Made by a program: the position numbers and the translations under genes. From assembly GCF_041477585.1 (NCBI RefSeq), contig NZ_JBGNYA010000001.1, forward strand, positions 2,666,001-2,730,000: a stretch of DNA of 64,000 bases, written 5' to 3'. Source of the DNA: Halobellus sp. MBLA0158. GTDB lineage: Archaea > Halobacteriota > Halobacteria > Halobacteriales > Haloferacaceae. Of this stretch, positions 7,433-17,212 are shown one piece after another. Numbering within the stretch: the first letter of the stretch is position 1; each line of letters starts with the position of its first letter. Below the pieces are notes generated by a model. It was given only the letters and a program-made list of their open reading frames with translations, made no database searches and was not told the DNA's origin.

Positions 7433-9394
7433 TCACTCGGCGAACTCGACGCCGGTGATCTCGAAGCGGGCGCCGCCCGCCTCGCTGTCTGTCAACGCGA
7501 CCTCCCAGCCGTGGGCCGTTGCGATCCGCCGGACGATCGCGAGCCCGAAGCCGGTGCCCCTCGTCGCGGTGGAGTAGCCGCTCTCGAAGACGCGCTCGCG
7601 CTCGTCGGGCGGGATGCCGGGGCCGTCGTCGGCGACGTAGAATCCCGGGTCGTCTTCGATGTCCCCGACCGTCACCGTCACGCCGGTATCGACGCGCTCC
7701 GAGGCGTCGTCGGCCGACGGCTGACCGCCCGTGGAACCGTGTTCCGCGGCGTTTCGAAAGAGGTTCTCGAGGAGGTGTCGGAGCCGAGTCCGATCGGCTC
7801 TGATCGTGCGCTCGGTCTCGACTCGGAGCGTCGCCTCGGCGGTGTCGACGTTCCGCCAGCACGCTTCGACGACCGCCGGGATCGAGACGGGCTCGTACTC
7901 CCCGACGGAGTCGCCCTCCCGCGCGAGCGCGAGCACGTCCTCGATCAGTTCCCGCATCCGCTCGTGGGCCTGCGCGGCGGTGTCGAGGTGTTCCAGGTCG
8001 TCCGTCTCGACCGCCAGCTCCAGCGAGCCCGCGGCGACGTTCAGCGGATTCCGGAGGTCGTGTGAGATCAGGCTGATGACTTCCTCCAACCGCTCGTTCT
8101 GGCATTCGAGCGCGGCCTGTTGGTCCAGCTGGTCCAGCACCGCCTCCGCGTGGTGAAGGAGCGTTTCGACCAGGGCCTGATCGGACTCGTCGAAGGCCCC
8201 CGCCTCGGCCTCGCCGACGGTGAGCGTCCCGTGGGAGCCGATCGGGAGGTACATCGCCGATCGGTGGCCCCCCCGATCGATCCCGTCGTCGCGGTCGGAG
8301 ATGTCGTCGAAGCGGCGGGCCTCTCTCGTCTCGAACACCTCCCCCGGGAGCCCCTCACCGACCCGATAGGCGGGGCGTTCGCCCATTTCCTCGCGGACGG
8401 CCTCGGTGATCACGACGGGCCGCAACAGCCCGTCGTCGTAGTAGCGGACGACCGTGTGCGGGTACTCGAAGACCTCATCGAGCGTCTCGGCCAGAATCCG
8501 TGCGATCTCCTCCCGGTCGTCGGCGCGGACGAGCTTTCGCGCGGCCACCTGGAGCGACTCGAACCGCTCGACGAGCGCGTTCAGTCGCTCCTCGCGCTCC
8601 TCACGCTCGGTGACGTCGACCGCGATGCCGAGCACCGTTCGCGTGTCGGTCTCGCTGAAGGTGTAGGGGAACAGCCGCGTCTCGAAGAGGTGGACGTCGT
8701 CGTCGTCCGACGCCGAAAGCGGCATCGCCGGGAGCTGCTTCGGCTCGCCGGTTTCGAGTACCGTCTGGAGGTGCTCGCGGAACCACGCGGCGCCGTCCGA
8801 GCCGAGCACCGCCTCCAGCCGCGCGCCCTCGATCTCCTCGACGGTGGTGTCGTGGAACCGCGCCAGCGACTCGTTCGCCATCGAGTAGGTGCCGTCTTCC
8901 GTGACGACATACAGGAGGTGCGGGAGCGCGTCGATGATCTCCCGGAGCCGCCGCTCGCTCCGCTCGACGCGCCGGCGAGACCGGTCGTGTTCGACCGCGT
9001 TCGCGACGCGGTTCGCCAGCACGGCGTACTGGTCGGTCCCGGTCTCCTTCTGGAGGTAGTCGGTGACGCCCGCCGAGATCGCCTCGCTCGCGATCTCCTC
9101 GGAGCCCTTGCCCGTGAAGAGGATGAACGGGAGGTTCGGGTCACGCTCGCGGACGTCTTCGAGGAAGTCGATCCCGTTCCGGCCGGGCATATCGTAGTCG
9201 GAGACGACGCAGTCGAAGCGGCGCTCGTCGAGGCGCGCACAGCCCTCCTCGGCGTCCGTCGCGGTCTCGACGGTGATGCGGTCGTCCGCGCGCTCCAGGA
9301 ACTCCGCGGCGAGATCTGCGAGCCCCGGATCGTCGTCGACGTGGAGGACGCGGATCGCTCCGGCGACCCCGTTCGAGACCTTCCCCCCTACCAT
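7433..9394 (-). CDS. Hybrid sensor histidine kinase: receiver-PAS-GAF-HisKA-HATPase
   Basis: A protein of about 653 residues; residue numbers below count from the GTG one codon upstream. A receiver domain (about 14-130) has the acidic pocket HVDDDPG, phosphoacceptor D67 in VVSDYDMPG and K97 in LFTGKGSEE. A PAS domain follows (about 150-265, PHLLYVVTEDGTYSMANESL), then a GAF domain (about 280-425). The HisKA box SLISHDLRNPLN has phosphorylatable H446, and the HATPase shows LENLFRNAAEHG, ADDGPGIP and TGFGLAIVRRI. No membrane segment is seen, so it is cytoplasmic. A receiver in front of the kinase is common in haloarchaea. The cognate regulator is not adjacent. Confidence 0.92.
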   Translation of the reverse strand: MVGGKVSNGVAGAIRVLHVDDDPGLADLAAEFLERADDRITVETATDAEEGCARLDERRFDCVVSDYDMPGRNGIDFLEDVRERDPNLPFILFTGKGSEEIASEAISAGVTDYLQKETGTDQYAVLANRVANAVEHDRSRRRVERSERRLREIIDALPHLLYVVTEDGTYSMANESLARFHDTTVEEIEGARLEAVLGSDGAAWFREHLQTVLETGEPKQLPAMPLSASDDDDVHLFETRLFPYTFSETDTRTVLGIAVDVTEREEREERLNALVERFESLQVAARKLVRADDREEIARILAETLDEVFEYPHTVVRYYDDGLLRPVVITEAVREEMGERPAYRVGEGLPGEVFETREARRFDDISDRDDGIDRGGHRSAMYLPIGSHGTLTVGEAEAGAFDESDQALVETLLHHAEAVLDQLDQQAALECQNERLEEVISLISHDLRNPLNVAAGSLELAVETDDLEHLDTAAQAHERMRELIEDVLALAREGDSVGEYEPVSIPAVVEACWRNVDTAEATLRVETERTIRADRTRLRHLLENLFRNAAEHGSTGGQPSADDASERVDTGVTVTVGDIEDDPGFYVADDGPGIPPDERERVFESGYSTATRGTGFGLAIVRRIATAHGWEVALTDSEAGGARFEITGVEFAE

Positions 9395-9517
9395 CACGAG
9401 TTACACATCGCGGGGCGCGCTAAGGTTTTGCGGTGAAATATCATTTAGGATACGGAACGAGGTCGACAGCGGCGGTGATCCGTCCGAGCCGCCGCCCGCG
9501 TTCGATTCAGGTTGCGC

Positions 9518-11209
9518 TCAATCGGCGCTGGCGCCGGTGCCAGACGCTCGCTCCGTGTCGAACCGCGCCACCTGTTCGTGGAGTTCCCGTCCGGAGTGGC
9601 TCACCTGTTGGGCCATCTCCGAGACCTCCTCTATCGCCGACGACTGCTGTTCGACGCCGGCCGAAATCTGGTTTATCGAACTGGCGATCTCCTCCGACAT
9701 CGCGGAGGTGTCCTCGACGACGACGCTCACTTCCTCGGCTTCGGTGGCCTGTGACTGGACCGCCTCGCTGATCTCGTTCACGCCGTCGCTGGCCCGATCC
9801 ACCGCCTCGTCGATGTCGTCGAGCGTCTCGACGACCGCCTCGACCGCCTCGGCGCCGTCTGTGATCTCCGAGGTCGTCTCGTCGATCCGGTCGGCGACGG
9901 TCGTCGTCCGCTCCTGTGTCTCTTCGATGATCGCCGTGATCTCTTCGGTCCGCTCTTGGGACTCTTCGGCCAGCGACTTGATCTCGTCGGCGACGACGGC
10001 GAACCCGTCGCCGTCGCCGTTCCCGTTCGAACTGACGCGTGCGGCCTCGATGTTGGCGTTCAGCGCCAGGAGGTTCGTCTCGTCGGTGATGTCGGAGATG
10101 AGCTCGGAGATCTCGCCGATCTCGTCCATCTGTGCCTCCAGCGCGTCGATGTCGTCTTCGATCCGGTCGGCGGCCTCCACCGCGTTCTGTATCTGCGCTA
10201 TCGCGGTCGTCGCCTCCTCGACGCCCTCCGAGGTCAGCGACGCCGCCCGCTGGGACTGGTCGTTGACCTCGTCGGCCGAGGCGCTGACCTCCTCGACCGA
10301 CGCCGAGAGGTTGGAGATGTTCGCGCTGGCCCGCTCTGCCTTCTCCGCGAGGTCCTCGGTCCCGTTCACGATCTCGCTGCTGGACGCTTCGATCTCCTGG
10401 ATGGAGGCGGTGACCTCCTCGCTCGTGCCGCTCAGTTCCTCGCTGGTCGAGGCCAGCTCGTCGGCGACGGAGGCGATCTCCTCGATCATCCCCTCCAGCT
10501 CGGACGCCATCTCGTTGAGGCTGTCGGTGACTTCGAGCAGGTCGTCGCTGACGAACTCCGCTTCGCCCACGGAGGCCCGAGCGTCGAGGTTGCCGTTCTC
10601 GATCGCGCCCATCGTCGACTGGAGCTCGCCGACGAGCTCCCGGAGTTCCTCCTGCTCCAGGGCGTCTTCGGTCCGGTCGTGGATCATCTCGACGACGGCC
10701 TCCAGGTCACCGTCGTCGTCGTAGACGGGGGCCGCGCTGAACTCGATGTGACGGTCCTTCCCGTCGGCGTCCTTCATCACGCTCTCGTCGGCGTAGAGCG
10801 TGTAGCCCACGTCGTCGATCCGGGGCACGCCGTACGCCTCGTCCGTCGTCTCGGGCGCGTCGACGACCTTGTCCGCGAGCGTCTTCGACCGCCGGCCGTC
10901 GTGGTAGAACGCCGGACCGGAACAGCCGTGTTCGCGGGCGAGCCGCCGCGCGTCGTCCTGGCTCTCGCCGGTCAGCTGTTCGAGGGCGCGGTTCCAGTGG
11001 ACGACGTCGCCGTCGGCGTCCAGGACGAAGATGGGCGTGTCGATGTGATTGAGAATCGCGTGAAACCCGACGTCGAAGCTATCGGCTCTGCCGACGTCGC
11101 CGCTTTTTCCGGCCCCGGCCGGCGATTCGGACTGTTTCCCTGCGTTGCCGACGCCCTCGGACTTCACTCCCAGAAGGCTCGAACCCCCGATCAGCGAAAA
11201 CACGTTCAT
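9518..11209 (-). CDS. Soluble methyl-accepting transducer (PAS + MCP signalling domain)
   Basis: The protein has 563 residues. After a 45-residue linker comes a PAS domain (about 48-165: AILNHIDTPIFVLDADGD, then HWNRALEQLTGES). A long Glu/Asp/Ser coiled coil follows. The MCP cytoplasmic hairpin has its conserved tip FAVVADEIKSLAEESQERTE, and methylation helices lie on both sides. There is no transmembrane segment or HAMP domain, so this is a cytoplasmic haloarchaeal transducer (Htr) that would signal through CheW/CheA. The PAS domain may bind a cofactor or redox ligand, which is unproven. Upstream DNA is strikingly AT-rich and holds its promoter. Confidence 0.92.
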   Translation of the reverse strand: MNVFSLIGGSSLLGVKSEGVGNAGKQSESPAGAGKSGDVGRADSFDVGFHAILNHIDTPIFVLDADGDVVHWNRALEQLTGESQDDARRLAREHGCSGPAFYHDGRRSKTLADKVVDAPETTDEAYGVPRIDDVGYTLYADESVMKDADGKDRHIEFSAAPVYDDDGDLEAVVEMIHDRTEDALEQEELRELVGELQSTMGAIENGNLDARASVGEAEFVSDDLLEVTDSLNEMASELEGMIEEIASVADELASTSEELSGTSEEVTASIQEIEASSSEIVNGTEDLAEKAERASANISNLSASVEEVSASADEVNDQSQRAASLTSEGVEEATTAIAQIQNAVEAADRIEDDIDALEAQMDEIGEISELISDITDETNLLALNANIEAARVSSNGNGDGDGFAVVADEIKSLAEESQERTEEITAIIEETQERTTTVADRIDETTSEITDGAEAVEAVVETLDDIDEAVDRASDGVNEISEAVQSQATEAEEVSVVVEDTSAMSEEIASSINQISAGVEQQSSAIEEVSEMAQQVSHSGRELHEQVARFDTERASGTGASAD

Positions 11210-11541
11210 ACGGCCGATAGATTCATAATTCCCCTATTAAAATACCGCGCTCGTGTTTTCATATCTGATATTCGCATCGGGTATTAGTTCTGTATATTGC
11301 CTAATATAGTCATTGTCGGCGTAAAGAGTGCGTTTTGTCACGCAGCATTTAATTATCTAATTTTATATCACCAACGTCGCTCGATGTTCGTTCCTGCGAG
11401 ACTCTTCTACTGTGGTTGGAGTGTTCGCTGGGGGTGGCTCTCCCATCAGGTATAGTCCAGATAGATCTAGGTTGACCTGACTCGTGGTGGATTCACTACG
11501 TTCGGTGCCACAGCCGGAACGGGACAGTAGAAAAATCTGAG
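11210..11541. other. AT-rich intergenic stretch, chromosome side of the tRNA-Glu element
   Basis: These 332 bp are much richer in A+T than the genes around them. I see no credible reading frame. The part next to the transducer gene has several TATA-like runs reading toward that gene on the minus strand, such as the AT run around 11,240 and 11,360-11,370, and probably holds its promoter. A decamer GGTGGATTCA (11,486-11,495) recurs near the other end of the element beside the integrase (about 22,247), which might be an integrase arm site. Confidence 0.4.
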
Positions 11542-11610
<69 letters not shown>

Positions 11611-11857
11611 CGAGTTTCGCACACTCAGTAGCCCGAACCGTCCGAAATCGACTTCTTATCAGCCGTGGTCATTAGGTTAAACAAGTCGAAGGTATATAAA
11701 ACCCACTATCTTGGCGGTTAGCCAACGTACGCTCAAGCATACAAGATATGAGTAGTACCTCAATTATGATAATATAAGGAATATACGGTACTGAATGCCC
11801 GAGGGTTGATTATACTGAATCAGATTGCGATGAGGCCGGGGAAAGACAGAAATCTCG

Positions 11858-12067
11858 TTAGGACTCACTTTCACGGAACGACCGACCCGTATCGAAGCTC
11901 GTGAGATCGTCAATCCGCCGTTCCAAATTCTCGACCTCCTCCTGTAACTCCTCGGTATCCTCGTTGGTCGAAGCCAGTTGGTCTTTCAGCCCTTGGAGGC
12001 GCGTCTCTTTGCTTTCCTCGTCTACCTCAGCCTTCCGAACGTATTCGCTCTCCTCGATCCCGTACAC
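11858..12067 (-). CDS. Short coiled-coil protein, possibly a 5'-truncated remnant
   Basis: 69 residues from a GTG start. The middle (KDQLASTNEDTEELQEEVEN) is a heptad-like coiled coil, very acidic. Reading further upstream in frame gives KPSEFSESDV before a TGA about 36 bases upstream of the GTG, so the conserved-looking sequence runs past the nominal start. That suggests the 3' end of a larger gene whose front was lost, or a small gene with an unusual start. Function unknown. Confidence 0.4.
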   Translation of the reverse strand: MYGIEESEYVRKAEVDEESKETRLQGLKDQLASTNEDTEELQEEVENLERRIDDLTSFDTGRSFRESES

Positions 12068-12104
12068 GTCGCTCTCGCTGAATTCTGAGGGCTTAGTTCA
12101 CTTG

Positions 12105-12857
12105 TTATGGAGAAGTTTCACTAATTGAATCAAAAACATCATCCACATCTATACTGTGAGCCGTTCTTGTTTCGAAGACGAATACCTCGTATTCTCGACC
12201 TAATGGGTCTTCCTCATTTCCAAATCGATCTTTATATCGTACGTAAAAGCCTAATCTGAATGAACTTACCCCTTCCTCAATTAGGTGTGCAATCATAGTA
12301 TCAAGAGATTCGTATCCGGGTGGAGTATCTCCTTCTGATAGACCGACCCACGGGCTACATCTAAATTCAACCCGTCCTTCGTTGGGATGAAGGATGCTAA
12401 TATCCCCTGAATTGTCCCCGGAACGTTTCATCGGGTTTTCATAAGTATGAATCTGAAAATCGTGATCGTCACCGCGTGCTTCTGCTTCTACATATAGCGT
12501 TAAATTTTGAGCAACGCCTTCTCCACTATTCGCAAGTTTCAGTCTCGCCTCGGAATCCGACAAATTATATCGAAAATCAAAAGGGCCGACAAGGTATGGA
12601 GTATAGCGAGATTTTGCCAAGCGGGTCTGTTCTTTCTGAACCTCCATTTGTCCCTCGATAATCTTGTTCTGCCGATAATATATGATTATTAGGAGAATTG
12701 TGAGAATAGCATTTACACCAACACCAACAGATGATACAAACTCGCTGTCGGACGCCACGGTAATCAATAGATACGTGAATACTATTCCCGCTAACAGAAC
12801 TCCCCCGAGTAGGAGTGAATTGATTAATTTTGAACGACTTGGAAGTCTTCTCCCCAT
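12105..12857 (-). CDS. Two-helix membrane-anchored protein, unknown function
   Basis: 250 residues. Two N-terminal hydrophobic helices (about 11-35 LINSLLLGGVLLAGIVFTYL and 41-62 VGVGVNAILTILLIIIYY) are followed by a short polar coil (QNKIIEGQMEVQKEQTRLAK) and a C-terminal beta-rich domain of about 160 residues with no motif I know. Codon use and base content are distinctly AT-rich compared with the host. It lies 128 bp downstream of the restriction-methylation gene on the same strand. Such small membrane partners occur beside archaeal defence genes, but a shared role here is only a guess. Confidence 0.65.
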   Translation of the reverse strand: MGRRLPSRSKLINSLLLGGVLLAGIVFTYLLITVASDSEFVSSVGVGVNAILTILLIIIYYRQNKIIEGQMEVQKEQTRLAKSRYTPYLVGPFDFRYNLSDSEARLKLANSGEGVAQNLTLYVEAEARGDDHDFQIHTYENPMKRSGDNSGDISILHPNEGRVEFRCSPWVGLSEGDTPPGYESLDTMIAHLIEEGVSSFRLGFYVRYKDRFGNEEDPLGREYEVFVFETRTAHSIDVDDVFDSISETSP

Positions 12858-12985
12858 CTATCAGTTGTTTCTGAGTAGCAGATTATAAAGAAGTCCGGGT
12901 GGAGGAGTTATAATGTGATGAGGCGGCGTAGTCAGACCGTATTGACGTAGTCCACCAACTCGTACTTGTCCCACGGCTCGGCGAC

Positions 12986-15900
12986 TCAGTACACTCGGAA
13001 CGTCTCTAAGAAGTCCTCAATCACATCCTGTTCCTCAGCCGTAATCCCGAACATATCATAGACGACTTCATTTACCATTTCCTCCAGTACCTCGGTATTA
13101 GTAGCCGCCACCTCATCGCAATCATCATCGAGACGGCTCAGCAGTTCTTCTACGCCGTCGTCGCTTCGGGGGATGGGAATGGTCATTTCTTCGCCGCTCT
13201 TGACTTTGCGGCCATCTACGGCGGCGTGAACGTACTCGGCGCGGCGCTTCCGGGCTTCGCGGTCGTCGGAGTACATCGCCGGGTCGTTGATTACGTCCGA
13301 CCGGCCTGCCTGCACCGTGAAGTCGCCCTCTACGTCGCCCTGTACTTCGGCATTGACTGGATACCGGCGTGTCTGCCATTCGTAGGTGATGTAATCGAGT
13401 TCACCGCTGTAGTTCCCGAGATACGCTTCAGGAAATCGCTCAGTTTTGGCATCTGTATCTAACGCTGTAGTGATTGCAGATACGGACTCTCGAATCTCAT
13501 CTCGGTCTTCGTCGTCGCCCCACGTAATCGGAAGAGGAGTGAGATAGTTCGTGGTGTACTTGTAGTATCCATCGACCTTCAGCGCCGTGTAATGCTTGAG
13601 GTAGAAGTCCAACGCATTGGAGTTCAAGAGCGCGGCGAACGTATCTGTCCGGCTCTTGAACTCATCTTCGAGTTGCACACCGTATGCGGCCTTGAAGAAC
13701 CAAGTCCCGACCTCGTCCAGCATAAACGTCGCTTCTGCCGCGATTTCAGGGCAGATGAGTTTCGGGTCTTCAAATCGCGTCATACTCTTGGGATACCCGA
13801 ATCCGTACCAGTCTCCCCGATTTTCAAACCGCCCTCCCTCGCGGCTTTCTAATGTATCCCGATGCTCCGTCAGATACGACCACGTCAAGGGTAACTCATT
13901 CTCCAACCTCTTCTGACTGATTAGATTCGAGGTGAGATTCCCGTCGTCGTCTCGGTCGAGCGTGTACGGAACGATTGCGTGTTCTCCAGACCAATCCCCA
14001 CGCCATCGGTTAATGTCACGACCCTGTAACCACGGTCGTAGCGTATCTGTTTCAACCTCGTACTCTCGGCTCTCTCCTTTCGGAACAACTGTGACCGTGC
14101 TACCTGTATCGTCGGCAGAAATTCGGTCGGCATCAATCGGCGTGACGAGGAACACGTCGTTCGCGCTGGTCTGTGTTCCAGCAAAAACCGAGTCCGTCAC
14201 ATCCCCCACACTCGCGTCACTTGCCTCGTCCATCTTGTGAATGATATTCAGTTCCTCCGGCGGCATCAGCGCCCAATATCCGTCATCCAAGTCACCCTGT
14301 GGATGATCGAAAACGTTGATGAACTCGTCTTCATATCCGGGGTCGTCACGGTGCTGACGGACTGATTCGAGAATTGCTGTATCGAGGCTCCGGTTCGTGG
14401 GTTCTTTCGTATCACCCTTCACACGCACACACCGGATTTCATTCTCTTTTCGCTCGTTCGCGTCCGGTTCGTCTTCAAGGATGACGATAGCCGGGTAATT
14501 CTTCGCATCCTCGAAGACACCCGAGTCGCGGAAGTCGTACACCTCGTTGATTCGGCTTTCACGCAACAACACACGTCGAAGCCCCTCGCCGTAGTCCGTA
14601 GTCATAAACTGATTCGGAGTGATATACCCGAGTTTTCCCGTATCCTCAGATAACCACTCAAGACCACGCTCATAGAACGGGCCGTAAATATCGTAGTTCC
14701 CGGTTGTGGACTCGTACAATTGGTTCATCATCCGCTTCTGACTATCCGGGAGATTTTGGATACGGACGTAGGGAGGGTTGCCCACGACGTAGTCGTACTC
14801 CATATAATTCTTCACCACGAGGGCCAGCACCGTGTCCTCGAACATCTTGAACAGTCGCCCGTCGTTGTGTTCCTCCTTGAGGTAGCGAACGTTTTCGAGC
14901 ATATCGTCCACGTAGGGTGCGAAGAACTCCTCCACACCGGAGTATTCCCGCTCCGTGTGGTAGTTGATCCGTTCCGCGAGGCCGCTCTGGTACGTCCAGT
15001 CGAAGTCGTCGCCGAACTCCTCCGCGAGGGCCATATGGTCCTTTACCGTGTCCAGCACGCCTTGGAGAGCCGCGAAATACTCCCCGAAGTTCCCCACACC
15101 CGTCTCTAACTGTATCGTGTCGAACAGCGGCATCCGAACACGACGGACGAGGAACCCGTCTTCCGTTTCGGCGGCTTCGTCCTCGTCAACCTCTACGGGA
15201 AGGGGAACAGGAATCCGAACGTCCTGCTCGTCTTCGGTCATCGCGTCGAACGTCATCTGTCGTGAGCCATCCTCACCGAGATCTGCCCCGGTCAGTTCGC
15301 GCTCGTTTCGGAGGGTATCTGTCCGATAGATCGGGAGCCGGCGGATGGTGTAATTGGGATGGCTCTTTTTCGCTTTGCGGTACGCCGGGAGAATCGCGAC
15401 GACGAAGCGAATCTGTGCCATCAGGACGGCAAACGGGTGAACATCGAGGCCGACTATCCGAGGTCGCGTACAGAGGTCTTGGAGGTGTTCCTTCCAGTCC
15501 GGGTCGTCCTCGTAACGTTCTACGTCCGTCAGATACCGCTCGACAGCTTCGACAAGGAATGTTCCGGACCCACAGGCCGGGTCGATGAGGCGCTGGTTCG
15601 AGACGCCGCGTTCGTACCCGACGCCGTCCATAATGTAGTCGATAACCGGCTGAGGGGTGTAGAACTCCCCGAGTGCCTTCCGCGTCTCCGGATCGAAGTA
15701 CCGCTGATAGAGATCCCCGAGAAGGTCGCCTTCTACGTCGGCGAAGTCGAACCGGAGAACGTTGAAGAACAGCTCGGCGACGGCGCGGCTGAATCGGTTG
15801 CGTGTCGCTTCGCTGATTCGGGTGATTCCACCTTCATCGCCGCGGCCTCGGGCTACGGCCCTGAACTGACTCGCTCCCGTCTCGTGGTGCCGAGAGATCT

Positions 15901-16909
15901 CCTCCTTGTATCCGTCGGTCCACCACACGAAAATGTCGTCTTGGAACAGCCCTTCGACCAACTGCTCCTGCATATCGTCGATGAGGTTATCCGCCGCGAC
16001 GGGGAACGCATCGAGATTGATGCTTTGTCCGAACCCCTGCAATCCTCGGAAGTACTCGTCCATCCCTTCGTAGCCGGTGTCGGCGAAGAAGTCGTGGTCC
16101 TCCGTGGCTTTGGCGAGGAGTAGACGCGCGAGGAGGGCGTGGCCGCTTTCGAGACAGAACATAAAGTCCCGAAGGGACTGATTCCCGTCGATGAACGGCT
16201 CCCACGAGTTCGGAACCTCGTCGGGTTCGCTCGCGTAGGTCGCCTCCCAGAAGTCGTAGGCTCCCTTCACGAACTTCGCCTCTCGATCATCGCGGAGTTC
16301 TTCGAGGAGGTCCATCATCCCCGTCACGAGGTCAGCGAACGGACTACCCTCTTCGAGGCGGAAGGTGTCGAAGAAGTGTTCCTGTCCGAGTGCCGCTTGT
16401 GCGTCGAGTGGGATGGGATCGAGATCTTCGAGGAACTGATTCACGTCCTCTGGGTTCGTGAGATCGAACTCCCGCTTTTGGAGTGCGCTTACGAGATCGC
16501 GGGCTTCACTCTCGGTGACAGCTCCCATCGACAGTACGATGAGCGGACGGTCCTCACCACGCTGATAGAGACGCAGTTCCTCTCCGTTCGTCAAGACCCC
16601 GTATTCTGCCCGGAGGTAATCCATATAGTGGAATAACTGCGATTCGTGGGGCGGCAAATCGCGTCCGGTCGTCTTGAACTCGTAGACCGCTGTCACGGCT
16701 TCGTTGGAGTCGAGCGTGATGTAGTCGGGACGGCGGTCATCGGGGAGAGTGAACTCACTCCGGAGATCTGTTCCCGTTCCCTCGTAGTCGAGCGCGTCAT
16801 AGAACCCGTATTCGAGGAATAGGTTCTCCACATCGCGCTCGCTCATATCTCCGTCCGTTTGTTGGGCAATCGAATGAAGGGAGTCGTGGAGAGCGGAGGA
16901 GTCTGCCAT
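12986..16909 (-). CDS. Single-chain restriction-modification enzyme (type IIG, Eco57I-like)
   Basis: 1,307 residues from ATG 16,909; an in-frame ATG seven codons upstream (16,930) is possible. The N-terminal nuclease has a PD-(D/E)xK signature: D62 in RRPDYITLDSNE, then E77 and K79 in VYEFKTTG. A helical linker follows. The gamma-class adenine methyltransferase core has SAM motif I DPACGSGTF at 443-451 and catalytic NPPY at 711-714. The last about 300 residues form a target-recognition region (NSNALDFYLKHYTALKVDGY, then YLTPLPI), as in TaqI/Eco57I types. One protein would therefore recognise, methylate and cut DNA. It is the main cargo of the element and faces left toward the membrane protein gene. 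Seventeen further codons stay open in frame after the stop. Confidence 0.9.
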   Translation of the reverse strand: MADSSALHDSLHSIAQQTDGDMSERDVENLFLEYGFYDALDYEGTGTDLRSEFTLPDDRRPDYITLDSNEAVTAVYEFKTTGRDLPPHESQLFHYMDYLRAEYGVLTNGEELRLYQRGEDRPLIVLSMGAVTESEARDLVSALQKREFDLTNPEDVNQFLEDLDPIPLDAQAALGQEHFFDTFRLEEGSPFADLVTGMMDLLEELRDDREAKFVKGAYDFWEATYASEPDEVPNSWEPFIDGNQSLRDFMFCLESGHALLARLLLAKATEDHDFFADTGYEGMDEYFRGLQGFGQSINLDAFPVAADNLIDDMQEQLVEGLFQDDIFVWWTDGYKEEISRHHETGASQFRAVARGRGDEGGITRISEATRNRFSRAVAELFFNVLRFDFADVEGDLLGDLYQRYFDPETRKALGEFYTPQPVIDYIMDGVGYERGVSNQRLIDPACGSGTFLVEAVERYLTDVERYEDDPDWKEHLQDLCTRPRIVGLDVHPFAVLMAQIRFVVAILPAYRKAKKSHPNYTIRRLPIYRTDTLRNERELTGADLGEDGSRQMTFDAMTEDEQDVRIPVPLPVEVDEDEAAETEDGFLVRRVRMPLFDTIQLETGVGNFGEYFAALQGVLDTVKDHMALAEEFGDDFDWTYQSGLAERINYHTEREYSGVEEFFAPYVDDMLENVRYLKEEHNDGRLFKMFEDTVLALVVKNYMEYDYVVGNPPYVRIQNLPDSQKRMMNQLYESTTGNYDIYGPFYERGLEWLSEDTGKLGYITPNQFMTTDYGEGLRRVLLRESRINEVYDFRDSGVFEDAKNYPAIVILEDEPDANERKENEIRCVRVKGDTKEPTNRSLDTAILESVRQHRDDPGYEDEFINVFDHPQGDLDDGYWALMPPEELNIIHKMDEASDASVGDVTDSVFAGTQTSANDVFLVTPIDADRISADDTGSTVTVVPKGESREYEVETDTLRPWLQGRDINRWRGDWSGEHAIVPYTLDRDDDGNLTSNLISQKRLENELPLTWSYLTEHRDTLESREGGRFENRGDWYGFGYPKSMTRFEDPKLICPEIAAEATFMLDEVGTWFFKAAYGVQLEDEFKSRTDTFAALLNSNALDFYLKHYTALKVDGYYKYTTNYLTPLPITWGDDEDRDEIRESVSAITTALDTDAKTERFPEAYLGNYSGELDYITYEWQTRRYPVNAEVQGDVEGDFTVQAGRSDVINDPAMYSDDREARKRRAEYVHAAVDGRKVKSGEEMTIPIPRSDDGVEELLSRLDDDCDEVAATNTEVLEEMVNEVVYDMFGITAEEQDVIEDFLETFRVY

Positions 16910-17212
16910 TACGACCTTCGATGAAAGCACGCATCAAAAAGATAGGTGAGTAACCTTTCCGAAACCATCGCTTCTTAGCATAGAGTTGGAGACACAACTC
17001 CGGGGTTCGACTGTGGAAGACCACTCTCTATTTTTGGAATTACCCCGAACTAATGTCCACGCTGTCTCCGGATTATCGGTATCTATATGATACTGTACCG
17101 CGTCTGATAGAGTGAGGAGATTTTGCTGAGCGGTTTCGTTTGTAGTTCCAACTTCGGGTAGTGATTATTCTCCCGATAGGACTCAAGTGAAGCTTCTCCG
17201 CATCTGACAATA

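Noticed and set aside
8120-11287. Plus-strand frames of 438, 483 and 443 codons opposite the histidine kinase and transducer
   Set aside because: Shadow frames opposite strongly conserved domains; Ser- or Arg-rich with no fold.
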